24,034 bases of DNA. It comes from an uncultured Brevundimonas sp. GTDB lineage: Bacteria > Pseudomonadota > Alphaproteobacteria > Caulobacterales > Caulobacteraceae. Location of the stretch: contig NZ_CALTWS010000012.1 in NCBI RefSeq assembly GCF_943913055.1, positions 1 through 24,034 on the forward strand. Direction: 5' to 3'. Each line of letters begins with the position of its first letter. Within the stretch, counting starts at the first letter, position 1. The translations under genes and the position numbers were made by a program. The notes under the pieces were generated by a model. That model was not told the origin of the DNA. It did no database searches and worked only from the letters and a program-made list of their open reading frames with translations. Positions 13,589-21,285 of the stretch are shown in pieces.

Positions 13589-16479
13589 GGCTGGCGGACA
13601 GCCTGCGCCCCTGCGGGCCGGTGGTCAGTGCCGATGCCGCCGACCGTGCGCATGAGCGGTTGTCGGAGGCTGCGAAGGAAGGCGGGTGGGCCGCGACGTT
13701 CGAGGCTGCCTGGCCCGCCCTGGCTCCGGTCTTCGCGACCGCTCCCTATCTGTTCGGTTTGGCGCGTCGGTGGCCGGAGACCCTTGGGACCTTGCTGGAG
13801 GCCGAGCCCGATCGGGCGCTCGACAGTCTACTGGCCCGCACCAAGGCCCTTACCGGCGGAGCGGACGAGGTTCGCGCGCCTCTGCGCCGCCTCAAGGCCG
13901 AACTGCATCTGCTGACCGCCCTGTGCGACCTCGGCGGCGTCTGGGACCTGGATCAGGTGACGGGCGCACTCAGCCGGTTCGCCGACACCTCGACGCAGGC
14001 CGCCCTGCGCGCCGTAGCGCACGATCAGCGCGAGCGGGGCAAGCTGGTCTCGCCGCCCGACGATCCGCGCGGGCCTGTGCCCGGCCTGTTCGGCCTGGCC
14101 ATGGGCAAGCATGGCGCGTTCGAGCTGAACTACTCCTCCGACATCGACATCAGCCTGTTCTGGGACCCCGAGGCCCTGATCCCGGCCCTGGCGGAAGGGG
14201 TGGAGCCGCAACGGTTCGTCGACCGCATGGCTGCGGCTCTGGCGACCCTGATGCAGGAGCGGACGGGCGACGGCTACGTGTTCCGCGTCGATCTGCGGTT
14301 GCGACCCGATCCGTCCTCGACACCGCCGGTCGTCGCCACCCCCTTTGCCCTGTCCTATTACGAAGGCGTCGGCCAGAACTGGGAGCGGGCGGCCTTCATC
14401 AAGTCGCGCGCCATGCTGGGCGATATCGGGGCGGGTCAGGCGTTCCTGAAGGCGCTGGTCCCCTTCATATGGCGGCGCAGCCTCGACTATCCCGCCATCC
14501 TCGACATCCAGTCGATCAAGCGACAGATCCATGTCCACAAGACCGGCGAGGGCCTGGAGGCCGCCGGGGCCAATCTGAAGCTGGGGCGCGGCGGTATCCG
14601 AGAGATCGAATTCTTCGCCCAGACCCAGCAACTGATCCTCGGCGGGCGCGACCGCGGCCTGCGCAGCCCGCGCACGGTGGATGCCCTGGCCCGTCTGCGT
14701 GATGCGGGCCACGTCACGTCTGAGGTCTGCACCGAACTGACGGCGGCCTATGTCCGCCTTCGCGGGCTGGAACACCGGGTCCAGATGCTGGACGACGAAC
14801 AGACCCACAGCCTGCCCATCGACCCCGTGCGCCGGGCCATGGTCGCGGCCCTGGCCGGAGACGGCGATCTGGCCGCCTTCGACGCCGATGTCGAAACCCT
14901 GCTGGTCCGGGTCAACGGCCGCTATGGCGAGCTGTTCGAGGGTGAGGAGGAACTGTCGTCCCCCTATGGCTCGCTGGTCTTCACAGGGGTGGAGAACGAT
15001 CCGGAGACGCTGGAGACCCTGGCCCGCATGGGGTTTGCCGAACCCGCCAGGGTCGCCGACACGATCCGCAGCTGGCACCACGGCCGCATTCCGGCGACCC
15101 GCAGTGCCCGGGGACGCGAACTGTTCACCCGCCTGGCTCCTCGCCTGCTGACCCAGCTGGCGGACCTGTTCCAGGACGATCCCGGTGCCGTGGACCCCGC
15201 CTTCCGCCGGTTCGCGGTTTTCTTCTCGGGGCTGAACAGCGGGGTTCAGGTCCAGGCGCTCTTCCTGGCCCAGCCCAGGCTGTTCGACCTGGTGCTGGGT
15301 GTTCTTGCCTTTGCGCCCAGGCTGGCGCGGACGCTGGGGCGCTATCCGGCGGCGCTGGACAGCATGCTGGATGCGCGGTTCCAGACGACCCTGGGCGTCA
15401 ACACCGGCCTGTTCGACCAGATGGCCGAGGAAGCGCGCGCCGCAGACGACTTCGAGGCGGCCATGAATGCCGTACGCCGCCTGCACCGCGACCAGATGTT
15501 CCGCATCGGGGTGCAGGTCCTGACCGGCCGGATCGATCCCGAAGAGGCGGGCCGCGCCCATGCGGCCCTGGCCGATGCCGTGATCACGGCCCTGGCCCCC
15601 GTCGCCATGGCCGAGACGGAGCGTCAGGGCGGACGCCTGCCAGGCGGCGTCGTCGCGGTGGTCGCCCTGGGCAAGGCCGGCTCGCGCGAGATGACGGCCA
15701 GTTCCGACCTCGACCTGATGACGGTCTATGACGCGCCGGACGACGCGGTGTCCGACACCAAGGGCTGGGCGGCAGGCGTGTTCCAATCCCGGTTCACCCA
15801 GCGGCTGATCGCCGCTCTGTCGGCGCATACGGCCGAAGGCGGGCTGTACGAGGTCGACATGCGTCTGCGCCCCGGCGCAGCCAAGGGGCCGGTCTCGCTC
15901 AGGCTATCGGCCCTGATTGACTACTATGCCAGTGAGGCCGACACCTGGGAGTTCATGGCTCTGACCCGCGCCCGTGTCGTCTGGGCCAGCGATGCGGCTT
16001 TTGGAGAGCGGGTGACGCAGGCTTTGGCAGACATCTTGCGACGACCCCGTCCGGGCGTGGATGTCGCCGCCGACGCCCGACGCATGCGCGATTTGATGAG
16101 CCGCGAACGACCTGGGCAGGGGGCGTGGGACCTGAAGCTGGCTCCCGGCGGTCAGGTCGATGCGGAGTTCGTGGCCCAGGTGCGTCAACTGACGACCGCG
16201 GCGACCGGCGGCGCGCTGACCGTCTCGACGCTGAAAGCCCTGTCCGACGATCCGGCACTGGCCGAAGCCTGGCGCTTGCAGCAGGGACTAAGCCAGTTGC
16301 TGAGTGCCGCCTTCGACGAACGCCCCGACCCGTCACAGGAGCCTGCCGGCCTGCGCCGCCGTCTGGCCGAGGCGGCGGGATGTCAGGATTTCGAGGCTCT
16401 GAACGAACGGTTGGCGCAGGTCCGGCGGCAGGCGCGCGAGGCCTTCGACCAGGCGCTCCCACCGCTCGCGACGGAATGA
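13585..16479 (+). CDS. glnE: Bifunctional glutamine synthetase adenylyltransferase/deadenylase GlnE
   Basis: Adenylylates glutamine synthetase (inactivating it) when nitrogen is ample and deadenylylates it under nitrogen limitation, under control of PII proteins. In 964 residues it has two nucleotidyltransferase domains. The N-terminal (deadenylase) domain has MGKHG...SSDIDI with metal ligands D186 and D188. The C-terminal (adenylylase) domain has LGKAGSREM...SSDLDL with D708 and D710. The matching GGIREIEF and GGQVDAEF strands follow each. Length and spacing agree with E. coli GlnE. The start is ATG 13585, overlapping the kinase stop; the open frame reaching back to 12670 runs through the kinase gene and is not coding there. 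Having glnE at the end of a two-component operon would let an envelope signal influence nitrogen control (inference). Confidence 0.95.
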   Translation: MRLADSLRPCGPVVSADAADRAHERLSEAAKEGGWAATFEAAWPALAPVFATAPYLFGLARRWPETLGTLLEAEPDRALDSLLARTKALTGGADEVRAPLRRLKAELHLLTALCDLGGVWDLDQVTGALSRFADTSTQAALRAVAHDQRERGKLVSPPDDPRGPVPGLFGLAMGKHGAFELNYSSDIDISLFWDPEALIPALAEGVEPQRFVDRMAAALATLMQERTGDGYVFRVDLRLRPDPSSTPPVVATPFALSYYEGVGQNWERAAFIKSRAMLGDIGAGQAFLKALVPFIWRRSLDYPAILDIQSIKRQIHVHKTGEGLEAAGANLKLGRGGIREIEFFAQTQQLILGGRDRGLRSPRTVDALARLRDAGHVTSEVCTELTAAYVRLRGLEHRVQMLDDEQTHSLPIDPVRRAMVAALAGDGDLAAFDADVETLLVRVNGRYGELFEGEEELSSPYGSLVFTGVENDPETLETLARMGFAEPARVADTIRSWHHGRIPATRSARGRELFTRLAPRLLTQLADLFQDDPGAVDPAFRRFAVFFSGLNSGVQVQALFLAQPRLFDLVLGVLAFAPRLARTLGRYPAALDSMLDARFQTTLGVNTGLFDQMAEEARAADDFEAAMNAVRRLHRDQMFRIGVQVLTGRIDPEEAGRAHAALADAVITALAPVAMAETERQGGRLPGGVVAVVALGKAGSREMTASSDLDLMTVYDAPDDAVSDTKGWAAGVFQSRFTQRLIAALSAHTAEGGLYEVDMRLRPGAAKGPVSLRLSALIDYYASEADTWEFMALTRARVVWASDAAFGERVTQALADILRRPRPGVDVAADARRMRDLMSRERPGQGAWDLKLAPGGQVDAEFVAQVRQLTTAATGGALTVSTLKALSDDPALAEAWRLQQGLSQLLSAAFDERPDPSQEPAGLRRRLAEAAGCQDFEALNERLAQVRRQAREAFDQALPPLATE

Positions 16480-16498
16480 CGACGCTGCAGCGTTTGAT

Positions 16499-16540
16499 CT
16501 CCTGACAAGGGCAAACCGACCGCTGCGGCGGTTTCAGGAG
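16499..16540 (+). promoter_or_regulatory. Leader hairpin that can mask the ribosome site of the EF-hand gene
   Basis: The Shine-Dalgarno sequence CAGGAG (16535-16540), nine bases before ATG 16550, is the exact complement of CTCCTG at 16499-16504. An inner stem AAACCG (16513-16518) with CGGTTT (16529-16534) stacks directly on it, with an eight-base bulge on the left side. An alternative inner stem ACCGC/GCGGT (16519-16532) is also possible. The fold would block ribosome entry. There is no T-run, so it is not an intrinsic terminator for glnE. Confidence 0.4.
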
Positions 16541-16549
16541 ACAACCGGA

Positions 16550-17146
16550 ATGAAGAAGACAGTCGTGATCGGAGGCATGGTCGCCGTGACCTTCGCCGCC
16601 CTGGCCGGTGGCGTGATGGCCCAGCAAGCCAATCGCCCGGCGCGTGCCCAGGCCGAGATGACCCAGGCCGCCTTCGTCGACGCACGTGTCGCGCGCCTGA
16701 CCGCTGCCGACGCCAACAATGACGGTACCGTCACGGCCGAGGAGCATCAGGCCGCTCATCAGGTCAAACGCGCAGAGCGTGCTGACGACCGCTTCGCTCG
16801 TATGGACACGAATGGCGACGGCTCCATCAGCCGGGCGGAGTTCGATGCCCTGCGCGAAGCCCGTGCCGAGCGCGGACCGCGAGCAGAGCGCGCCGGCATG
16901 CGTGGCCCGCGTGGTGGTCGCGGTGGCGAGCGCGCTGCGCGGATGGCCGACCGTGGACCGGTGGTGATCGCCGAGGCCCGCGCAAAGGCCGAACAGGCCT
17001 TTGCCCGTATGGATGCCGACAGCAATGGTGTCGTGACGGCCGCCGAGCGTCAGGCTGTGCGCGGCGAGCGCCGGGCCCGCATGACCGAGCGTCGCGCCGC
17101 GCGTCAGGCCGCGCCTGCGCCGGTCGCTACGCCGATGGCCGAGTAA
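16550..17146 (+). CDS. Exported EF-hand (calcium-binding type) protein
   Basis: A 198-residue protein with a signal peptide (MKK, hydrophobic 5-23, VMA/QQ). It carries three canonical EF-hand loops: DANNDGTVTAEE at 54-65, DTNGDGSISRAE at 86-97 and DADSNGVVTAAE at 155-166, each with acidic ligands at loop positions 1, 3 or 5 and 12. Between loops 2 and 3 lies an Arg/Gly-rich stretch (about 103-136), and the tail is Arg/Ala/Pro-rich. It is probably periplasmic and binds Ca2+. The ribosome site CAGGAG is good but can be masked by an upstream hairpin. The sigma factor frame opens four bases after its stop, so it probably heads the sigma operon and could report calcium or envelope state (inference). 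Confidence 0.88.
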   Translation: MKKTVVIGGMVAVTFAALAGGVMAQQANRPARAQAEMTQAAFVDARVARLTAADANNDGTVTAEEHQAAHQVKRAERADDRFARMDTNGDGSISRAEFDALREARAERGPRAERAGMRGPRGGRGGERAARMADRGPVVIAEARAKAEQAFARMDADSNGVVTAAERQAVRGERRARMTERRAARQAAPAPVATPMAE

Positions 17147-17149
17147 GGC

Positions 17150-17836
17150 GTGGCCGGGGCGGTGATCAGCGCCAGTATGCAACTCGCCGCCCCGGCGCGT
17201 GTTTCGGCTCGACCCGGGCCTGGTTTCTGGTCCAGAACAGCGGTCTGGCGGGAGCGAACCGATGAGGCCGGATTGGCGCTGACCGCCGACCCCGATGAAG
17301 ATCTGGTGTGCCGCGTGGGTCAGGGTGATCCGGCGGCCATTCAGGCGCTGGTCGCGCGCAAGCTGCCGCGCATGCTGGCGCTTGCCCACCGTATGCTGGG
17401 CGATCCCGCCGAGGCCGAAGACGTGGCGCAGGAGGCGATGCTGCGGGCATGGAAGCAGGCTCCGCGCTGGACGCCGGGACAGGCCAAATTCGACACCTGG
17501 CTGCACCGCGTTGGCTTGAACCTCTGCTATGATCGCCTGCGCAAACGGCGTGAGATCGCAACCGACAGCCTGCCTGATCGAGCCGACGATGGACCGGCCC
17601 CCGATCGTGGGCTGATGGCAGCGGATACGGGCACCAGGGTTGAAGCGGCTCTCGCCCGGTTGCCGGACCGCCAGCGCGAGGCCATCGTGCTGTGCCACTA
17701 TCAAGAGCTGACCAATATTGAAGCCGCTGCATTGATGACCATCAGCGTGGACGCGTTGGAAAGCCTGCTCTCGCGTGGACGGCGGGCGCTGAGACTGGCC
17801 CTGGTCGACATCCGGCCGGGAGCTGAAGGAGCATGA
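17150..17836 (+). CDS. ECF-family RNA polymerase sigma factor
   Basis: A 228-residue sigma-70-family factor of the two-domain ECF type. Region 2 runs from about residue 47 to 112 (DLVCRVGQGDPAAIQ, then AHRMLGDPAEAEDVAQEAMLRAW, the core-binding and -10 recognition part). Region 4 is at about 167-214 (LARLPDRQREAIVLCHYQEL, then the helix-turn-helix with SVDALESLLSRGRRAL). There is no region 3. The start is uncertain: GTG 17150 follows the EF-hand stop by three bases, while ATG 17177 (MQLAAPARV) would give 219 residues. Neither has a strong ribosome site, and either leaves an unusual N-terminal extension of 35-45 residues. The stop overlaps the next gene as ATGA, as expected of a sigma/anti-sigma pair. 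Confidence 0.9.
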   Translation: MAGAVISASMQLAAPARVSARPGPGFWSRTAVWRERTDEAGLALTADPDEDLVCRVGQGDPAAIQALVARKLPRMLALAHRMLGDPAEAEDVAQEAMLRAWKQAPRWTPGQAKFDTWLHRVGLNLCYDRLRKRREIATDSLPDRADDGPAPDRGLMAADTGTRVEAALARLPDRQREAIVLCHYQELTNIEAAALMTISVDALESLLSRGRRALRLALVDIRPGAEGA

Positions 17837-18255
17837 CGACCATGACCCCGGCGCGATTCATCGCCCTGACCGAAGCCTATGGTGCTGACCGCCGACGCTG
17901 GCCCGAGGCCGAGCGCGCGATGGCTGAGGCGTTCGCAGCCCGACATCCGGAGCTCGTCGGACAGGCTCTGGCCGATGCGGACGGTTTGGACGCCATGCTG
18001 TTCGCCGCCCGCCCGCTGCAACCTTCGGCGGCCTTACGGGACCGCGTGATCGCGGCGGCTACGATGCGTCAGGGTCGCAAGACTTGGCTGAACCGTCTGG
18101 GCCTCGCCATGGGCGCGGGCTGGGCGGCTGCAGCCTGTGCCGGTGTCGTGGCCGGTGTGGTCCTGACCGATCAGTTTACGGCCAACGCCCAGGCCGATGC
18201 CGTGCTGTATCAATCCATGCTGGTCGGCGTGGACGACACCGAGGTTCTGGGATGA
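17833..18255 (+). CDS. Single-pass membrane protein, probable anti-sigma factor
   Basis: A 140-residue protein. The N-terminal 85 residues are cytoplasmic and helical, beginning RFIALTEAYGADRRRWPEAERAMAEAF. A transmembrane helix follows at about 92-113 (AMGAGWAAAACAGVVAGVVL), then a short periplasmic tail of about 25 residues. There is no HxxxCxxC zinc motif, so it is not a classic ZAS anti-sigma factor. The anti-sigma role rests on topology and on its location: it overlaps the sigma stop (ATGA) and its own stop overlaps the next gene in the same way. I know the N-terminal pattern from other alphaproteobacterial proteins next to sigma factors but cannot name the family. Confidence 0.75.
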   Translation: MTTMTPARFIALTEAYGADRRRWPEAERAMAEAFAARHPELVGQALADADGLDAMLFAARPLQPSAALRDRVIAAATMRQGRKTWLNRLGLAMGAGWAAAACAGVVAGVVLTDQFTANAQADAVLYQSMLVGVDDTEVLG

Positions 18256-18758
18256 CGACGCGTGGTCTGAAGATCGCCCTGGGCGTTTCGGTGGCGCTGA
18301 ACCTGTTTGCGCTCGGCGCGGGCGCGACGCTTTACGTCTCGCAGGCGCGCATTGCCCAGCAGGTTGAGGCCCAGACACGGGCTCCACGCGAGGGCTCGCC
18401 CCAGCGCCTGTTTGATCGCCTTTCGCCGGAAGAGCGTCCACGCATCCGCGCCGCCATGCGGGCTTCGGCCCTGGCGGCGCGTCCCGATTTCGAGCTGGCC
18501 CGCGACCGCCGCCGCGACGCCATCGCCATGGCCGCCACCGAGGATTTCGATCCGGAACGGCTCACGGCTCTTCTGGCTGAGTCGCGCGCTGCCGATCAGC
18601 GCGGTCGGGCGCGGATGGAGCGCGACACAGTCGCACTGCTGGCCACAGTCGAGGGGCAGGACCGCGTGGTGCTGGCGGATATCCTGAAAAAGCGTCGCGA
18701 CCGAAGCCGGACCGCCGCTCCAGGCGGCGACCGCATGGCACCGCCTGCCGCCGAATAG
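18252..18758 (+). CDS. Membrane-anchored Spy/CnrX-like periplasmic protein (metal-resistance sensor family)
   Basis: A 168-residue protein with an uncleaved or signal-anchor helix at about residues 8-30 and a helical periplasmic domain. The pattern PQRLFDRLSPEERPRIRAAMRA, then two further amphipathic helices with many Arg and Glu, resembles the Spy/CpxP and heavy-metal-resistance (CnrX-like) fold. In Cupriavidus, CnrX is the periplasmic sensor acting with anti-sigma CnrY and sigma CnrH; the gene set here is analogous. However, the whole protein contains no histidine and no cysteine, so metal sensing as in CnrX is unlikely. A chaperone or conformational role fits better (inference). I chose ATG 18252, overlapping the previous stop, over the longer open frame from 18084. 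It ends four bases before the stop of the convergent kinase gene. Confidence 0.78.
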   Translation: MTTRGLKIALGVSVALNLFALGAGATLYVSQARIAQQVEAQTRAPREGSPQRLFDRLSPEERPRIRAAMRASALAARPDFELARDRRRDAIAMAATEDFDPERLTALLAESRAADQRGRARMERDTVALLATVEGQDRVVLADILKKRRDRSRTAAPGGDRMAPPAAE

Positions 18759-18770
18759 AATTCAGGCGGC
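18747..18770. terminator. Hairpin spanning the two convergent stop codons
   Basis: GCCGCCGAA (18747-18755) pairs with TTC-A-GGCGGC (18761-18770) as nine pairs with one bulged A, around the five-base loop TAGAA. The loop holds the TAG of the plus-strand gene, and the right arm holds the TGA of the minus-strand kinase. There is no T-run on either side, so at best it is a weak shared transcript-end structure. Confidence 0.35.
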
Positions 18771-21194
18771 GCGAGCCTGAGCCTGAGGCGCTGCCTCTGA
18801 ACTTGCACCGGCCGCCACCGGCTTCTTGATCGGAACATCGAAGCTGACGGTTGTGCCGCGCCCGGGCTCGCTCTGCATCACCAGCTTGCCGCCGTGGAGT
18901 TCGATCAGCGACTTGGTGAGGGCCAGGCCCAGACCCGTGCCTTGCGTGGTCTTGGAATGCTGGCCCTCGACCTGTTCGAAGGGCTGGGCCAGACGGCTCA
19001 GATCCTTGGCGGCTATGCCGATACCGGTGTCGGTGACCGCCACGCGCAGCCGCTCGTCGTCAAGCTGCGACACCGCCACGACGATGTCGCCGCCCTCGGG
19101 CGTGAACTTCACCGCATTGGAGATCAGGTTCAGCATGACCTGCTTCAGCGCCCGCTGATCCGCCTCGATGGTCGGCAGATCGGGCGCGTCGATCAGCAAC
19201 TTCAGCCCCGCCTCCTCGATCTTGCCGCGCATCAGCAGGGCCGCATCGGTCGCGACCTCCTTCAGCGACACCCGTTCGTAGTGCAGGGTGACCTTGCCGG
19301 CCTCAATCTTGGCCATGTCGAGGACGTCATTGATCAGGCTCAGCAGATGCTGGCCCGACTTCAGAATGTCGGCGGCATAGCCCTTATATTTGGCATGCCC
19401 CAGAGGCCCGAACATCTCATTGGCCATGATCTCCGAGAAGCCATTGATGGCGTTCAGCGGCGTACGCAGTTCGTGGCTCATATTGGCCAGGAACTCGGAC
19501 TTGGCCTGGTTGGCGGCCTCGGCGCGGGTCATGGCGACTTCGTACTTGCGGGCCAGCAGCCGAAGCTTGTCCTCGCGATCCTCCAGTTCGGTGATGGTCG
19601 TGTGCAGGGCGTCCGTCGCGCGCTGGCGCTCGGCTTCCTTGTTCTTGATGGCGGTGATGTCGGCGGCAGTAACGACCGAGCCGCCATCGGAAGTATAACG
19701 CTCGACCATCTGCAGCCAGCGCCCATCATTGAGCTCGATCTCGCGCGCGCCAGCGCGGCCACCCGTGGCCGGCTGATCCGACTTGATGGCCAGGGCGGCG
19801 ATCTGATTCAGATCCTGCTTGAAGGCCCCGCGCCGCAAGATACCTTCGCCGAAGTCGAAAGCATCCTGGAATGCCTGGTTCCAAAGGATCAGGCGGCCGC
19901 CCTTGTCGAACAGGACAAAGGCGTCCGACACGCTCTCGATGCCGTCACGAAGACGTCCTTCGGCCGCCTGGGCCTGGGCCTTGGAACGACGGGCTTCGGT
20001 CGTGTCGAGGGCGATGCCCAATACGCTGGTGAAGCCTTGCTCGCCCCTCTCGCCACGCGCCTGGCCTCGGGCGTCTATCCAGCGCGCCTTGCCCTTGGCG
20101 TCCGGCACGGGAAAGCTGACCTCGAAGGTGCCGAACATCTGGGCCTGTTGAAGGGCATGCAGTACAGCGTCGTGGTAGGTGTGATGGATCCTGGCCAGCA
20201 CCGTCTTTACGGGTAGGGAGCCGCCCTCTTCCAGCCCCAGCAGTCCAGCCATGAAGTCCGAGATAGTGATGATCTCGGCCTCGGTATCCCATTCCCAGAC
20301 GCCGCAACGAGAAGCCTCGACGGCACCGCGGAACCGCTGCTCCGACGCCGCCCATGCCTTGCTGATGCCCTGCTGGCGGCGTTCGACCAGCAGAACCAGG
20401 GCAATCACGGCGAGGCCCAGACCAGCGGGGATGACGAAGATCCAGATATTGCTGAGCAGCCCGGCGGGACCCGTGCCTGCGGCCGACGTCGCCACTGCGA
20501 TCAGAGTGGTGCCGGGAACGGCGATGGCGGTCCGGCGGACGGTGCTCCCGCCGATTCTGAGTTCGTCAGCCCTACCATCGGCCCTGATGGGCCGCACAGT
20601 GAGACCGAGAGCGCGACCGTCACGCGACGAACTGGCGAGGACGGCGGAGGTGCCGGACATCAGCCACACTTCCGCGCCTTTGCGAGGTTCAAGCGGTGGT
20701 AGAGGGACGCGAGCCACCAGGCTGGCTCCAGTATCGAGTTGCCGCTCGATCAGCAGGGCCTGGCCGTCGGCAGTGATGCCGGCTCGGTTCGCCATGGCCT
20801 GAAATGACGCGGCAGGTTCGCCAGCCGATGCGGTGATCTCACCGGATGCGGCGACGATGGCGAAGGCGGTGTCGGGCGCGGCCGCCCTCGCTGCGGCAAC
20901 GATCTGGGCCGGGCTGCCCGCGGTCCTTGCCGCAGCCCTGGCCGCGGTTTGTGCCGGAGCGATTCTGCGGGCTGTATCCAGAGCCAGCAGTCGCGCCTCG
21001 CGATCGACCGCCTCCATACGAAGGCCGTTCTGCTCCAGACTAGGTTGCGCTATTTCGCGTGCGAACAGAACGACGCCCACGGCGATGAGCAGGGTCAGCG
21101 ACAGTATGCCGACCCGCAGCCAAGCGGGTGCGCCCTGGCGACGGTCCGTCGCCCTGCGCCCCTCGGCGGTTATGCGGCGCTCCGTGCTCCGCAA
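18762..21194 (-). CDS. Two-PAS membrane sensor histidine kinase, PleC/PdhS-like
   Basis: An 810-residue kinase. Transmembrane helix 1 is at about residues 26-45, a periplasmic domain of about 200 residues rich in Ala follows, and transmembrane helix 2 is at about 246-268. PAS 1 is at about 283-400, PAS 2 at about 412-520, and a short coiled coil leads to the H box with phospho-acceptor H574 (ANMSHELRTPLNAINGFSEIM). The ATPase domain has an N box (LNLISNAVKFTPEGG), a G1 box (DTGIGI) and a G2 box (GTGLGLAL). The dimerisation segment (FSEIMANEMFGPLG and SGQHLLSLINDVLDMAKIEAGK) is typical of the PleC/DivJ/PdhS group that controls the cell-fate regulator DivK in alphaproteobacteria. Which member it is I cannot say. 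There is no receiver domain. The start is TTG 21194, with GGGGGA seven to eight bases upstream; no ATG or GTG fits. Confidence 0.85.
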   Translation of the reverse strand: MRSTERRITAEGRRATDRRQGAPAWLRVGILSLTLLIAVGVVLFAREIAQPSLEQNGLRMEAVDREARLLALDTARRIAPAQTAARAAARTAGSPAQIVAAARAAAPDTAFAIVAASGEITASAGEPAASFQAMANRAGITADGQALLIERQLDTGASLVARVPLPPLEPRKGAEVWLMSGTSAVLASSSRDGRALGLTVRPIRADGRADELRIGGSTVRRTAIAVPGTTLIAVATSAAGTGPAGLLSNIWIFVIPAGLGLAVIALVLLVERRQQGISKAWAASEQRFRGAVEASRCGVWEWDTEAEIITISDFMAGLLGLEEGGSLPVKTVLARIHHTYHDAVLHALQQAQMFGTFEVSFPVPDAKGKARWIDARGQARGERGEQGFTSVLGIALDTTEARRSKAQAQAAEGRLRDGIESVSDAFVLFDKGGRLILWNQAFQDAFDFGEGILRRGAFKQDLNQIAALAIKSDQPATGGRAGAREIELNDGRWLQMVERYTSDGGSVVTAADITAIKNKEAERQRATDALHTTITELEDREDKLRLLARKYEVAMTRAEAANQAKSEFLANMSHELRTPLNAINGFSEIMANEMFGPLGHAKYKGYAADILKSGQHLLSLINDVLDMAKIEAGKVTLHYERVSLKEVATDAALLMRGKIEEAGLKLLIDAPDLPTIEADQRALKQVMLNLISNAVKFTPEGGDIVVAVSQLDDERLRVAVTDTGIGIAAKDLSRLAQPFEQVEGQHSKTTQGTGLGLALTKSLIELHGGKLVMQSEPGRGTTVSFDVPIKKPVAAGASSEAAPQAQARAA

Positions 21195-21218
21195 GCCTTG
21201 ATCCCCCAGCCCAAATCA

Positions 21219-21251
21219 CTAGACGCGGAATCTAGGCTGCGTCGCGGATTC
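21219..21251 (-). promoter_or_regulatory. Operator-like inverted repeat and two GANTC sites upstream of the PAS kinase
   Basis: CTAGA (21219-21223) and TCTAG (21231-21235) form an inverted repeat with a seven-base spacer, 25 bases before the kinase start codon. Two GANTC sites, GAATC at 21228-21232 and GATTC at 21247-21251, lie in the same 91-base gap. GANTC is the target of the CcrM DNA methyltransferase in Caulobacterales, whose methylation state changes with the cell cycle. No clear -10/-35 boxes were found. Confidence 0.3.
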
Positions 21252-21285
21252 GTGTCGAGGACTGGTTTACCGTTCCTCAACGCTT

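Noticed and set aside
13828..15828. 666-codon open frame on the minus strand opposite glnE
   Set aside because: High-G+C antisense shadow, rich in Gln/Gly/Arg/His, with no recognisable domain; the plus strand encodes a full GlnE.
15953..17704. 583-codon minus-strand open frame opposite the glnE end, EF-hand and sigma genes
   Set aside because: It spans three well-supported plus-strand genes and intergenic DNA, and its translation is low-complexity shadow sequence.
18252..18758. Calling the Spy-like protein a true heavy-metal sensor
   Set aside because: It contains no His or Cys, so the ligands used by CnrX-type sensors are missing; only the fold family is claimed.
18762..21194. Naming the PAS kinase pleC
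   Set aside because: The kinase core is of the PleC/DivJ/PdhS type, but Caulobacterales have several such paralogues, and the PAS and periplasmic parts do not let me decide from memory.
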